NCBI GenBank assembly: GCA_017456055.1 | Contig: JAFTKC010000004.1 | Span: forward strand, 1 to 39,079 | DNA from: Clostridia bacterium | GTDB taxonomy: Bacteria; Bacillota; Clostridia; Christensenellales; Borkfalkiaceae | Direction: 5' to 3' | DNA length: 39,079 bases | Part shown: piece by piece, positions 1 through 7,748 of the stretch | Layout: each line of letters opens with the position of its first letter | Position numbering within the stretch: the first letter of the stretch is position 1 | Position numbers and translations under genes: made by a program | The notes under the pieces: generated by a model | What the model was told of the DNA's origin: nothing | The model's input: the letters and a program-made list of their open reading frames with translations, nothing else | Databases searched by the model: none

Positions 1-20
1 ATTTTTTTTATTTTTTTATT

Positions 21-49
21 TTGGGAATAAAATTCCTAAACATTATATA
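21..49 (+). promoter_or_regulatory. possible rubrerythrin promoter
   Basis: TTGGGA (21-26), a 17-nt spacer and TATATA (44-49) precede the rubrerythrin gene. The -35 box is weak, so the assignment is tentative. The -10 part lies in a 19-nt AT-rich string (36-54) that recurs at 38144-38162. Confidence 0.35.
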
Positions 50-129
50 TATAAAGAAAATATTTTTGTATAAAAAAAGAAAAAGTGGGTAAAATTTTTA
101 TAAAAATAATACTTTTTAGGAGATTTTTT

Positions 130-720
130 ATGAAACTTATTGAAAGTGAAACCTACGTTAACCTTGCAAAAGCGTACGCCGGTGAGTGCCAAGCGCGTGT
201 TAGATACGAGTTTATCGAGTACGGCGCTAGAAATGAAGGCTACGGTCAAGTTGCCGAAGCCATTGATAAAATCGTTTATAACGAATTTAATCACGCGCGT
301 ATGTTTTACACCAAACTTCAGGAGGCTAGTGAAGAAACTATTAAAAACGTTGATATTTCCGGAGGCTATCCCTTTAAGCAAAAATGGGATTTAATTGAAA
401 ACTTACGTCTTGCTGCAGAGGACGAAAAAGCCGAAGTAGAACTATATCCACAATTTGCCGAAATTGCTCGTCAAGAAGGATTTAAGGATGTTGCTATTTT
501 ATTTGATAATATCGCTAAAATTGAAAACTGCCACATGATGCTTTTTTCAGACCTTTATAATCAACTAAAAAAGGGGACTCTCTACAAAAAGAGCAAGCCT
601 GTTAAGTGGAAATGCGCCGATTGTGGCTACGAAGCCGTTTCAAAAGAAGCGTGGAAAAAATGCCCAGTTTGTTCTGAGCCTCAAGGCGACGTTATGATTA
701 TTTTAAGCGATAGTGAATAA
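130..720 (+). CDS. rbr: rubrerythrin
   Basis: Rubrerythrin, a cytoplasmic non-haem iron peroxidase that reduces hydrogen peroxide in anaerobes. The protein has 196 residues. The N-terminal ferritin-like four-helix domain shows the expected Glu and His ligands in blocks such as GECQARVRYE, YNEFNHARMF, AAEDEKAEVELYP and IAKIENCH. A C-terminal rubredoxin-like domain has two CxxC pairs (KCADC and KCPVC). The start at 130 is chosen because an AGGAG-type site lies just upstream (117-122) and the conserved domain begins there; the frame is open upstream to 85. It is monocistronic and ends at a hairpin shared with the convergent ypsA-like gene. Function is by family knowledge and is well supported. 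Confidence 0.93.
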   Translation: MKLIESETYVNLAKAYAGECQARVRYEFIEYGARNEGYGQVAEAIDKIVYNEFNHARMFYTKLQEASEETIKNVDISGGYPFKQKWDLIENLRLAAEDEKAEVELYPQFAEIARQEGFKDVAILFDNIAKIENCHMMLFSDLYNQLKKGTLYKKSKPVKWKCADCGYEAVSKEAWKKCPVCSEPQGDVMIILSDSE

Positions 721-734
721 TAAATTTAGGCATT

Positions 735-764
735 AAAAAAAGACTGAAAAAATCAGTCTTTTTT
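735..764. terminator. bidirectional terminator between rbr and ypsA-like gene
   Basis: The arms AGACTGA (741-747) and TCAGTCT (753-759) are flanked by A and T runs. The hairpin can therefore terminate both the rubrerythrin transcript and the convergent minus-strand transcript, whose stop codon overlaps it. Confidence 0.85.
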
Positions 765-1254
765 ACACTTTTATAATCTCTAGATTTTTGCGTTTAGCAT
801 AGTCTAGCGTGTACTTTGTTCCGCCACTATTTTGGCGAATATAACACACTAGCGCCGTACTATTATCCACCATAAATCTGTTTCTTTTTAGCATACAATA
901 TGGTGTATATTCTTTAGAAACTAGTATTACGTCATCGGCATTTTCTAATGCTTTTTTATACTCTTTTTTTTGCTCTTTATTAAATTTTTCGTCTTGTTTT
1001 TTACACGGAACGCAAGCGATAATTCTAAAGTTATACTCTTCCTTTAATTTTCTTAAAATTTTAAAACAGTAAAGATCAAAGCCAACTGCCATACCTACTA
1101 AAAAAGTATCGTATCCTTTTTCTATTAAGTAAACGAATTTTTCCCTTACGTCGCTTTCTAGTATATTGTCGTACGCTCTTCTATGCCCAGAAACGCAAGC
1201 AGTGTACTTTTTTACTAAATCTACTTCATCTCCAAGAACGTTTATAGCGGACAT
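763..1254 (-). CDS. YpsA-like SLOG family protein (DUF1273)
   Basis: A 163-residue cytoplasmic protein resembling the YpsA/DUF1273 branch of the SLOG (Rossmann-like nucleotide-binding) superfamily. Visible signs are the early SGHR motif after a short hydrophobic strand, a glycine-containing segment (FLVGMAVGFDLYCF) that matches the family's GxAxGxD pocket, and a late NSGGTKYT segment. In B. subtilis YpsA is linked to cell division, but the biochemical role of the family is not settled; SLOG proteins are thought to bind nucleotide-derived ligands. The start overlaps the end of rsmG by 13 nt and has a strong AAAGGAG site inside rsmG, so the two genes are co-transcribed and probably translationally coupled. 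Confidence 0.8.
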   Translation of the reverse strand: MSAINVLGDEVDLVKKYTACVSGHRRAYDNILESDVREKFVYLIEKGYDTFLVGMAVGFDLYCFKILRKLKEEYNFRIIACVPCKKQDEKFNKEQKKEYKKALENADDVILVSKEYTPYCMLKRNRFMVDNSTALVCYIRQNSGGTKYTLDYAKRKNLEIIKV

Positions 1255-1919
1255 TTTCTCTCCTTTCCCCTTCCTCTTGGATACTTTTCCGGTGTGTTTT
1301 TTATCTTTTTTATGTAAATAATTCCCCTTTTTGCACCTGCTAAAGTAAATTCTTCTACCTTTTCTATCTCTCCGCCAAGAACTTTTATTGCATTTTCGGC
1401 TTCTTTTAACTCTTCATTATAATCGCCCTTAAACGCAATAAATTTTCCACCGACTTTTACAAATGGAATACAATACTCACATAACGTATTAAGCCTTGCT
1501 ACCGCTCTTGCAGAAACAAAATCATAACTCTCTCTAAACCCTTCTTTTCTTGATAACTCTTCTGCTCTTTCACAAAAGATATCAACATTTTCTAAACATA
1601 AATTTTTTACTACTTCCCTTAAAAATTCACATTTTTTTCCCGTTGATTCTACTAGTGAAACCGATAGATTTTCATTAACTATTTTTAGTGGCAACGCAGG
1701 AAAGCCACCACCTGAGCCAACGTCTAATAACTTACCTTTTAACTTATCAACGTTTAAGATACTATCAACAAAGTGTTTAACGATAATTTCTTCTCTTTCC
1801 GTTATTGCCGTTATATTGAATTTTTGATTATAATCCACTAAAAGTGAGTAGTATTTTTCAAACTTTTCAAGTTTTTCTTTGTTTAATTTTATACCGTTTT
1901 TTTCAAAAATTTTTTCCAT
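1242..1919 (-). CDS. rsmG: 16S rRNA (guanine527-N7)-methyltransferase RsmG
   Basis: RsmG (GidB) methylates N7 of G527 in 16S rRNA using S-adenosylmethionine. The 225-residue protein has the family N-terminal region (YNQKFNITAI, HFVDSI), the SAM-binding glycine loop LLDVGSGGGFP, a SARAVA segment and the usual C-terminal ending around TPEKYPRGRG with a final PL. It is normally next to mnmG; here it is about 12.5 kb away and lies directly left of the presumed oriC, pointing outward. There is no ribosome binding site. A good promoter has its -10 box only 6 nt from the ATG, which predicts a leaderless transcript. Confidence 0.95.
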   Translation of the reverse strand: MEKIFEKNGIKLNKEKLEKFEKYYSLLVDYNQKFNITAITEREEIIVKHFVDSILNVDKLKGKLLDVGSGGGFPALPLKIVNENLSVSLVESTGKKCEFLREVVKNLCLENVDIFCERAEELSRKEGFRESYDFVSARAVARLNTLCEYCIPFVKVGGKFIAFKGDYNEELKEAENAIKVLGGEIEKVEEFTLAGAKRGIIYIKKIKNTPEKYPRGRGKERKCPL

Positions 1920-2273
1920 GTTTTTATTATATCATACTCTCTTTTTTTTCTCAACTCTATTTTTTATTCCACAATAAATTTTTTGCTTTTGTTTATTTCT
2001 ATTTCTACTTACTTTCTTACCACTTTTTTATGAATAAAATCTTTTTCTTTCTTCTTTTTATTCATCACTTTTAACTTTTCCACTTTTTTTACATTTATAT
2101 TAACTTTTCTTTCCACGTTGATTGTTTATAAAATTTTCTTTACTTTACTAGCGAAAAATAAGATATCAACAAATTCACACAGCCTACTATATATTACAAC
2201 TATTTTTAAAACTTTTAAATAAAAAATAACAACTTAAATAAAAAGTTTCAAATTTTAATAACACGGAAAAAAA
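1920..2273. other. oriC: candidate chromosomal origin region (oriC) left of dnaN
   Basis: A 354-nt gene-free AT-rich stretch between divergent rsmG and dnaN. Its right part (2173-2207) reads as a CACAG/CC element followed by CTACTATATATTACAACTA and a T run. This resembles, from memory, the DnaA-trio/unwinding element that lies just before dnaN in B. subtilis. To its left are weak DnaA-box-like strings in one orientation: TATTCCACA (1965-1973), TTTTCCACT (2076-2084) and CTTTCCACG (2109-2117). No perfect TTATCCACA is present, so the call is an inference from position, divergence of flanking genes and the trio-like string. Confidence 0.5.
1926..1954 (-). promoter_or_regulatory. rsmG promoter, predicted leaderless start
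   Basis: On the minus strand TTGAGA (1949-1954), 17 nt, and an extended -10 TGA-TATAAT (hexamer 1926-1931). Only six bases separate the -10 from the ATG at 1919, so transcription should begin at or next to the start codon. Confidence 0.7.
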
Positions 2274-2285
2274 ATGCTAAAAAAC

Positions 2286-2314
2286 TTGATTTTTAAGTGC
2301 TTCTATTATATAAT
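2286..2314 (+). promoter_or_regulatory. dnaN promoter
   Basis: TTGATT (2286-2291), a 17-nt spacer and TATAAT (2309-2314), 37 nt before the dnaN ATG. Confidence 0.7.
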
Positions 2315-2351
2315 AATTAAAGAGTATTATTTTACTATTAAGAGGTGTAAA

Positions 2352-3449
2352 ATGAAAGTTATTTGCGACGGTTTAGATTTATCAGACGGTGTGTTAAAGG
2401 TTAGTAAAGCCTTATCTATAAAAAGTCCTAATCCCGTTTTAGAAGGTATTAAGTTAGTTGCTAAGGGGGATACTTTAACTTTAACTGCTACCGATAACGA
2501 ATTAACCATCGAGAAAACTATTAAAGCGGACGTTTTGATGGAAGGAGAAACGGTTGTCGTTGGTAAGTATTTCGTTGATTTTACCAAAAAATTAGAAAAA
2601 GAGCAAGTGGAACTTTCTCGCCTTTACGATGGACAACTTCAAATTAAATATGCCGATTCTGAAAGTGAACTTCAAGTTTTTGGAGCGGAAAGTTTTCCCG
2701 TTATTAAAAAAGAAGAACAAGAAAATTTCTTTGAAATAGAAAAAAATCAATTTAAGGACTTAGTTGAGAGAATTACTCTCGCTTGTTCCACCGATTATAG
2801 TAGACCAATTCTAAAGGGTTGTTTATTTGAAATTAAAGACAATCTTTTAACTAGCGTTGCCCTAGACGGATTTAGAATGAGCGTTTGTAGAAAAAAAGTT
2901 AACTCAAGTGGTGACTTTTCGGCTATTATTCCTGCAAGAACGCTTAATGAAATAGTTAGACTTTTAGAAAAAGAAGATTCAATTAAGGTTTATATTCAAA
3001 AAAATACCCTTTTAGTTGAATTTGAAAATACCGTTGTTTATTCTAGACTAATTGAAGGGGAATTCGTTAAGTATTCTCATATTCTACCAAATAGTTTTGA
3101 AAACGTTGTGACCGTTAGAAAAGACGATTTAGTTGCTAGTATTGAAAGAGCGTCTATCGTTGCTAAAAATGATAAGTATAACGTTGTTAAGTTCGATATT
3201 AAGGAAGAGCAAATGAACGTTATCGCTAAATCGGAAGTTGGTTGCGTTAACGAAACTATTAACGTTAATCTTAGCGGTAAAGATATCTTTATTGCCTTTA
3301 ACGGAAAATATATTCTAGATTACTTAAAGATTATTGAAGAAGAATTTATCAAAATCAATCTCAATTCACCTATCGATCCTTGTATAATTTCTTCGATAAA
3401 TAGCGAAGAATTTATATATTTAATTCTTCCTGTTAGGATAAATGCTTAA
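2352..3449 (+). CDS. dnaN: DNA polymerase III sliding clamp (beta subunit)
   Basis: The processivity clamp, which forms a ring on DNA and tethers PolC/DnaE and other partners. The 365-residue length matches the family. Typical features are the opening MKVICDGLDLSDGVLKVSKA with the SPNPVLEGIKL block, TDYSRPILKGC in the middle, and a C-terminal ILPVRI that closely matches the usual LMPVR ending. The start at 2352 is preferred over an in-frame ATG at 2274 because AGAGGTG lies 5 nt upstream and homologues begin here. It follows the presumed origin directly, as in many Firmicutes, but dnaA is not upstream; rsmG is. Confidence 0.95.
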   Translation: MKVICDGLDLSDGVLKVSKALSIKSPNPVLEGIKLVAKGDTLTLTATDNELTIEKTIKADVLMEGETVVVGKYFVDFTKKLEKEQVELSRLYDGQLQIKYADSESELQVFGAESFPVIKKEEQENFFEIEKNQFKDLVERITLACSTDYSRPILKGCLFEIKDNLLTSVALDGFRMSVCRKKVNSSGDFSAIIPARTLNEIVRLLEKEDSIKVYIQKNTLLVEFENTVVYSRLIEGEFVKYSHILPNSFENVVTVRKDDLVASIERASIVAKNDKYNVVKFDIKEEQMNVIAKSEVGCVNETINVNLSGKDIFIAFNGKYILDYLKIIEEEFIKINLNSPIDPCIISSINSEEFIYLILPVRINA

Positions 3450-3465
3450 TTTTCCTTTATTTTAA

Positions 3466-3494
3466 TTGACAAAAACTTAATTTATCTATAAAAT
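3466..3494 (+). promoter_or_regulatory. rpmH operon promoter
   Basis: TTGACA (3466-3471), 17 nt and TAAAAT (3489-3494). This near-consensus promoter would drive rpmH and probably the genes through jag, since no terminator is seen until 7077. Confidence 0.75.
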
Positions 3495-3543
3495 AGATAA
3501 AGAAATTTAATAAAATACAAGCAAAACGCTTAGGAGAAATAAA

Positions 3544-3678
3544 ATGAAACAAACTTATCAACCAAAAAAAAGACAAAGAAGCAAAGTTCACGGATTTAGA
3601 GCAAGAATGAAAACTCGTTCTGGTAAGAACGTTTTAAAACGTAGAAGAAACAAGGGCCGTCATAAAATCTCGGCATAA
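3544..3678 (+). CDS. rpmH: 50S ribosomal protein L34
   Basis: A 44-residue, very basic protein beginning [18 protein letters not shown] and ending [11 protein letters not shown], the standard L34 sequence. A TAGGAG site at 3531-3536 sets the start. L34 is part of the large ribosomal subunit. The gene is followed after 5 nt by rnpA, the classical rpmH-rnpA arrangement. Confidence 0.97.
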   Translation: MKQTYQPKKRQRSKVHGFRARMKTRSGKNVLKRRRNKGRHKISA

Positions 3679-3683
3679 TTAAA

Positions 3684-4019
3684 ATGTTAAAAACCTTACC
3701 TGATAGGTTAAAAAGAGAAAAAGATTTCAATCTTGTTTTTAAGAACGGCAAAAGATTGTATTCCGATAGTCTTACTTTGCTTTACTACCCTGCTAATCAA
3801 ATTAAGGTTGGCTTCGTAGTAAGCAAAAAACACGGAATCAGTGTAAAAAGAAATAAAATAAAAAGGCTTTTAAGGGAATCTTTCAGAAGTTTTGTGCCTA
3901 AACTACACAAAAACTTCTTTTTTGTTTTATTACCAAAGATTAGTGAAGAGTATTCCTTTGATAAATTTAGTAAAGATTTAGGGTATTTATTAAAAAAAGG
4001 CGATTTTTTAGATGCTTAA
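3684..4019 (+). CDS. rnpA: ribonuclease P protein component
   Basis: The protein cofactor of RNase P, which cuts 5' leaders from pre-tRNAs together with the RNA subunit (rnpB, found here at 16331-16688). At 111 residues it is the usual length. Recognisable parts are [40 protein letters not shown] (the RNR-like basic helix) and a hydrophobic C-terminal strand. There is no clear ribosome binding site; the start lies 5 nt after the rpmH stop, so coupled translation is likely. Its end overlaps yidD by 8 nt. Confidence 0.95.
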   Translation: MLKTLPDRLKREKDFNLVFKNGKRLYSDSLTLLYYPANQIKVGFVVSKKHGISVKRNKIKRLLRESFRSFVPKLHKNFFFVLLPKISEEYSFDKFSKDLGYLLKKGDFLDA

Positions 4020-4245
4020 ATTTATTAGTATAAAACTTATTAGGTTTTATCAAAAATATATTTCAATAAAAAATTGTAGATTTATTCCAAGTTGTTCTCA
4101 ATATACGTTAGAGGCTATCCTTAAACATGGGTTTTTTAAGGGGGCTTTGCTCGGCGCTTGGAGAATTTTAAGATGCAATCCTTTTTCTAAAGGGGGATTT
4201 GACAAAGTTCCCGATAAAAAAAGTCTTTTAAAGTGGGTAATTTAA
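4012..4245 (+). CDS. yidD: membrane protein insertion efficiency factor YidD
   Basis: A 77-residue YidD-family protein (DUF37), a small membrane-associated factor that helps YidC-dependent insertion. The family signature is clear: [28 protein letters not shown], then [20 protein letters not shown]. It overlaps rnpA by 8 nt and ends 3 nt before yidC, the conserved rnpA-yidD-yidC order. Confidence 0.95.
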   Translation: MLKFISIKLIRFYQKYISIKNCRFIPSCSQYTLEAILKHGFFKGALLGAWRILRCNPFSKGGFDKVPDKKSLLKWVI

Positions 4246-4248
4246 TTT

Positions 4249-6246
4249 ATGAATATTATAAATTTTGCACAACCGTTTACCGATAGTTTTTTAGTAGATA
4301 TCATGATTTGGCTGGTAGAAACTTTTGGTTCTATCGCAATGGGTATCGTTCTATTTACGGTGATTTTAAAACTTCTAACCTTGCCTTTCGACTTTATGTC
4401 AAGGTTTTCTATGAGAAAAAATTCTCTTCTTATGGAACAAATGAGGCCGGATTTAGAAAAACTTCAAAAACAATACGCTAATAATAAAGAATTATATAAC
4501 CAAAAAATGATGGCGCTCTATAAAAAGAACGGCTACTCTATGTGGGGGTCTTGCTTGCCTACCATTTTAACTTTGGTTATCTTTATCGTTGCTATTAACG
4601 GATTTAACGCTTATTCTCAATATCAAAATAAAGTTAATTTCTACGAAATGAGTAGAGCGTATAACAGCGTTATTTACGACGGATTTGAGTTAGACGATAA
4701 ATATATTACTAAAGATGCAAACGGAAATTTAGTATTTTTAGATAGTGATCTTTATCCTTTAGTTAAAGATGGCGTTGCTCAAACTGCTAATCATAATATC
4801 GTAGTTAACTATAAGCATAATGACAACGGCGTTATCGTTTCTACTGAAAACGGCTATACTAAAGTAATTTTAACGTTTGATAAAGAGTTAAAAAATATTG
4901 TTTCAAAAGAATATAAGATTATCGTGGAAAATTTATTTAGCGATAAAGCCTTTACCTTTGCAAACGATAAGATTTTTGCCGGCTTTGAACTTGACAACAC
5001 TTATATTTATAGAGACGACGTTAATAAGAAGTTAGTATTTAATGATTTAGAATTCTATAATCAAGCAAAAGATAATGGCGAAGCGGAAATAACCGCAGGC
5101 GATCACAAAATTTTCGTTTCAATTGTTGGTAGAACTATGACCGTTTATACCGAAAACGGATATATACGTTATCAAAAAGATTTTGTTTTAGAAAACGGAG
5201 TTCCAACCTTTTCTAATAATGTAAAGTATTCGGTTATAGAAAAACAATTATTTAATGAGGTTGCCATAGAAAAAGAAGGCGTTGATTTCTTCTTCGGTAT
5301 TGAAACGGACGATACCTATATTAAAGTAGACGCTGAAAAAAATATTGTTATAGACGGAGTTAAACTTTTAGAAAAAGCAGTCACTTCAGTTGAAAATACC
5401 AATATTAAAATTGCTAAAACCGATTTAGGCTATACCCTATTCACTAATACCGACGATAGTTATATGCAATACTTTAGAGAAGTTAGCGTAGATAACGGCG
5501 AAACTAAGTTTAATTCAGTTTCATTTATGGCAAGAAGCACAGTTCTTCTTAATAACGAGACTTTATTAGACGATTCTGGTAAAAAGTTTAGTGAAGTTGA
5601 AATTAGTGCTGATGAATTTTTACTTGGTATCGCTCAAACTCGCTCAGCAGAAGCTTTTAGAGCAAACGACGCAAGTTTCTTGTGGGTTAAAAATATTTGG
5701 GTTGCCGACGGCGCTCATAAACACCCCGTTTTAGAATACGATGAATTTAAGGGCTTAGTAGCAACTACCGACAATTCTGGTTGTGGCTGTGGTTGCGCTT
5801 GCGACGGCTCTACTATCGAAGCACCTATTTCTAAAGAAAATTACGATTCTTTAACCTTTAAGTTGGCAGAAGAAAAAACTTCACCTAACGGATACTATAT
5901 TTTATGTATCCTATCTGCAGGTATTTCTTTACTAACTCAACTCGTTATGAATAAAGGTCAAAAGGCGCAATTAGAACTTCAAACGGTTGACGGACAAGGC
6001 GCTCAAAACCAAAAGATGATGACTTATATGATGCCTATTATGATGGCAGTATTCTCGTTCATCTATACTTCGGCTTTCTCAATTTATATTATTATAAGTT
6101 CGCTTATTAGCGTACTTACTACTTTTGGAATTAACTATCTTGCGGATAAAAAGTTCAAAAAAGCAAATCCAACAAAGCAAGTAATTCGCGGTAGAGTTTA
6201 CGTAGAGCCCGAAAAAGAAAAGAAATCTAAATCAAAGAAAAAGTAG
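4249..6246 (+). CDS. yidC: membrane protein insertase YidC with large extracellular insertion
   Basis: YidC inserts and folds membrane proteins with SecYEG. The core is present: a first membrane helix (about 20-46), the charged cytoplasmic hairpin (52-100), a second helix (102-120), and C-terminal helices (about 548-568 and 590-632, with PIMMAVFSF), then a basic tail ending KSKSKKK. At 665 residues it is more than twice the usual Gram-positive length. The extra sequence lies between helices 2 and 3 (about 130-470). It contains three copies of a roughly 100-residue unit, each starting near GFELDDKYI (144), GFELDNTYI (245) and GIETDDTYI (349). A CGCGCAC motif (512-518) follows the conserved FLWVKNIW segment. 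The groove arginine of YidC is replaced by Lys41. There is no N-terminal lipobox. Confidence 0.9.
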   Translation: MNIINFAQPFTDSFLVDIMIWLVETFGSIAMGIVLFTVILKLLTLPFDFMSRFSMRKNSLLMEQMRPDLEKLQKQYANNKELYNQKMMALYKKNGYSMWGSCLPTILTLVIFIVAINGFNAYSQYQNKVNFYEMSRAYNSVIYDGFELDDKYITKDANGNLVFLDSDLYPLVKDGVAQTANHNIVVNYKHNDNGVIVSTENGYTKVILTFDKELKNIVSKEYKIIVENLFSDKAFTFANDKIFAGFELDNTYIYRDDVNKKLVFNDLEFYNQAKDNGEAEITAGDHKIFVSIVGRTMTVYTENGYIRYQKDFVLENGVPTFSNNVKYSVIEKQLFNEVAIEKEGVDFFFGIETDDTYIKVDAEKNIVIDGVKLLEKAVTSVENTNIKIAKTDLGYTLFTNTDDSYMQYFREVSVDNGETKFNSVSFMARSTVLLNNETLLDDSGKKFSEVEISADEFLLGIAQTRSAEAFRANDASFLWVKNIWVADGAHKHPVLEYDEFKGLVATTDNSGCGCGCACDGSTIEAPISKENYDSLTFKLAEEKTSPNGYYILCILSAGISLLTQLVMNKGQKAQLELQTVDGQGAQNQKMMTYMMPIMMAVFSFIYTSAFSIYIIISSLISVLTTFGINYLADKKFKKANPTKQVIRGRVYVEPEKEKKSKSKKK

Positions 6247-6263
6247 CATTAAGGAGATAAATA

Positions 6264-7073
6264 ATGGAATTTAGGGGCAAAACAGTTGAAGAGGCTACCC
6301 AATTAGGTCTTAGCGAATTGGGTTTAACCTTAGAACAAGTTGACGTTGTCGTTAAAGAAGAGCCAACTAAGGGCTTATTTGGAAGATTAAAAGGCAACGC
6401 AGTAGTTGAAATTACTAAAAAAGCAAACGATTTAGAAAGAGCGTCTACCTTTTTACAAGGAATTTTAGATATTTTAGACGTAAATGCCAAAGTAAATATT
6501 TCTAATGACGGCGAAAACGACGTGTTGACGTTAATTACCGACGATTCGGCTTCGATTATTGGATATAGAGGCGAAGTATTAGACGCACTTCAAACGTTGG
6601 CTGGAGCAATGGCTAACGTTGGCTCAACCGACTATAAAAAGGTTGTAGTTGATTGCGAAAATTATAGAGCAAAAAGAGAAGAAACTCTTATCAGTTTAGC
6701 GCATAAACTTGAATATAAGGCTACTCAAATGAGAAGAGAAGTTCAACTTGAGCCAATGAGTCCGTTTGAGAGAAGAATTATTCACACGGCGCTTGCTAAT
6801 AGCGAAACGGTCACCACCAAGAGCGACGGCAAAGAGCCTAATAGATTCGTAGTTATCGTTCCTAACGATAAAGACGAGTTCTCTACCCCATACAACGCAG
6901 GAAGAAATAAAGATTCTAATAGAAGAGATAGAAACCGCAACGCAAAGAAAGGTGGAAGAGACCAAAAAGGCAGAGGTCAAAAAAGACCACAAAATTCAAT
7001 AAGCGCTCCTAAAAAGACGAGCTTTGGATTTGGAACTTACCTTGGCAATAGCCTAAAAGATAAACAAGACTAA
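6264..7073 (+). CDS. jag: Jag/KhpB RNA-binding protein
   Basis: Jag (KhpB, EloR-like) is a cytoplasmic RNA-binding protein associated with cell elongation control and commonly encoded after yidC. The 269 residues show the Jag-N domain (MEFRGKTVEEATQLGLSELG, with KGLFGRLKG), a KH domain around IIGYRGEVLDALQTL, and an R3H-type domain (EPMSPFERRIIHTAL). A long basic, disordered tail rich in Arg, Lys and Asn follows. An AAGGAG site lies 12 nt before the start. It is the last gene before a strong terminator. Confidence 0.93.
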   Translation: MEFRGKTVEEATQLGLSELGLTLEQVDVVVKEEPTKGLFGRLKGNAVVEITKKANDLERASTFLQGILDILDVNAKVNISNDGENDVLTLITDDSASIIGYRGEVLDALQTLAGAMANVGSTDYKKVVVDCENYRAKREETLISLAHKLEYKATQMRREVQLEPMSPFERRIIHTALANSETVTTKSDGKEPNRFVVIVPNDKDEFSTPYNAGRNKDSNRRDRNRNAKKGGRDQKGRGQKRPQNSISAPKKTSFGFGTYLGNSLKDKQD

Positions 7074-7076
7074 AAG

Positions 7077-7106
7077 AAAAAGCGTACTTAACAAAGTACG
7101 CTTTTC
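7077..7106 (+). terminator. terminator after jag
   Basis: AGCGTACTT (7081-7089), loop AACA, AAGTACGCT (7094-7102), then TTTT. The A run on the left allows it to work on the minus strand as well, for the convergent zinc-ribbon gene. Confidence 0.85.
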
Positions 7107-7119
7107 AATTTTTAAATTT

Positions 7120-7644
7120 TTATTGTGCTTTTTTCATAGTTCCACAGTGAGAACAAAAGGTTTTTGAATTATGATTAAACGAGCCACATTTATGGCATTT
7201 CCATGTAGTAGCAGACGTTTGAGTAGTTGCTAGTTTAACTGCCGTTGTAGTCGTTTTTGGTGCTACTAAACTATTTACTGACTTTGTTGCTTCAAATGGT
7301 TTAACAAAGCAAGAAATAAATAACGCAACAATACTTAAGCAAAAGCCTAGGATAACCCAGCAATCAAAATCGTGACCTCTATTTTCAGCGTTTAATCCTG
7401 TTTCAAATGCAATTATTGCAAACACGTTAAGAAATAAACCTAAAACCGACCAAAGTGTTTGACTATGATTTTCTTCTTCTGCCGCATTTGAAACTTTTAA
7501 CGCAATAAAAGCGTTTATTCCAAACAAAAAGCCTAATAAAAACCAAGAGACCAAACTACGATTTTGTTTTGCTGCCTCTGTCATCGCTAAGAAGCCGAAA
7601 AGAGCATAAACTAAAATATAAACTACAATAATTAAAAAAGTCAT
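7120..7644 (-). CDS. four-helix membrane protein with C-terminal zinc ribbon
   Basis: An unrecognised 174-residue membrane protein. Hydrophobic segments lie at about 2-22, 33-53, 64-83 and 95-118. The C-terminal cytoplasmic tail ends in a zinc-ribbon motif with two CxxC pairs (KCHKCG and FCSHCG). The start at 7644 has an AAGGAG site; the frame is open further upstream but that part would run through the promoter. It is transcribed away from the XRE gene at 7749. A repressor operator occupies the promoter spacer, so it is probably the regulated target of that XRE protein. The design (membrane helices plus zinc ribbon, paired with an XRE gene) recurs at 9663-11830. Confidence 0.75.
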   Translation of the reverse strand: MTFLIIVVYILVYALFGFLAMTEAAKQNRSLVSWFLLGFLFGINAFIALKVSNAAEEENHSQTLWSVLGLFLNVFAIIAFETGLNAENRGHDFDCWVILGFCLSIVALFISCFVKPFEATKSVNSLVAPKTTTTAVKLATTQTSATTWKCHKCGSFNHNSKTFCSHCGTMKKAQ

Positions 7645-7686
7645 AAACCTTCTCCTTATAAAAAAAATATATTTGAAAACACTAAT

Positions 7687-7715
7687 ATTATATAGACAAA
7701 AAATGTCTATGTCAA
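7687..7715 (-). promoter_or_regulatory. consensus promoter whose spacer is a palindromic operator
   Basis: On the minus strand a perfect TTGACA (7710-7715) and TATAAT (7687-7692) are separated by exactly 17 bp. Those 17 bp (7693-7709) are a perfect inverted repeat of TAGACA and TGTCTA around a 5-nt A/T run. A repressor bound there would block RNA polymerase directly. It drives the zinc-ribbon membrane gene. Confidence 0.88.
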
Positions 7716-7721
7716 CAAAAT

Positions 7722-7742
7722 TAGACAAAAAATATCTATAAT
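7722..7742 (+). promoter_or_regulatory. second operator overlapping the XRE gene's -10 box
   Basis: TAGACA (7722-7727), 5 nt, TATCTA (7733-7738): the same operator with one mismatch. Its right arm overlaps TATAAT (7737-7742), which is 6 nt from the XRE start codon. This suggests autoregulation. Confidence 0.65.
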
Positions 7743-7748
7743 AATTGT

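Noticed and set aside
444-871. Two near-matches to the DnaA box (ATATCCACA at 444-452 and TTATCCACC at 863-871)
   Set aside because: Single 8-of-9 matches inside coding sequence are expected several times by chance in 39 kb, so they do not by themselves indicate origin boxes.
1844-2074. Plus-strand frame of 76 residues rich in Phe and Tyr across rsmG start and the oriC gap
   Set aside because: It overlaps the rsmG coding start on the other strand and its composition reflects the T-rich strand; no ribosome site.
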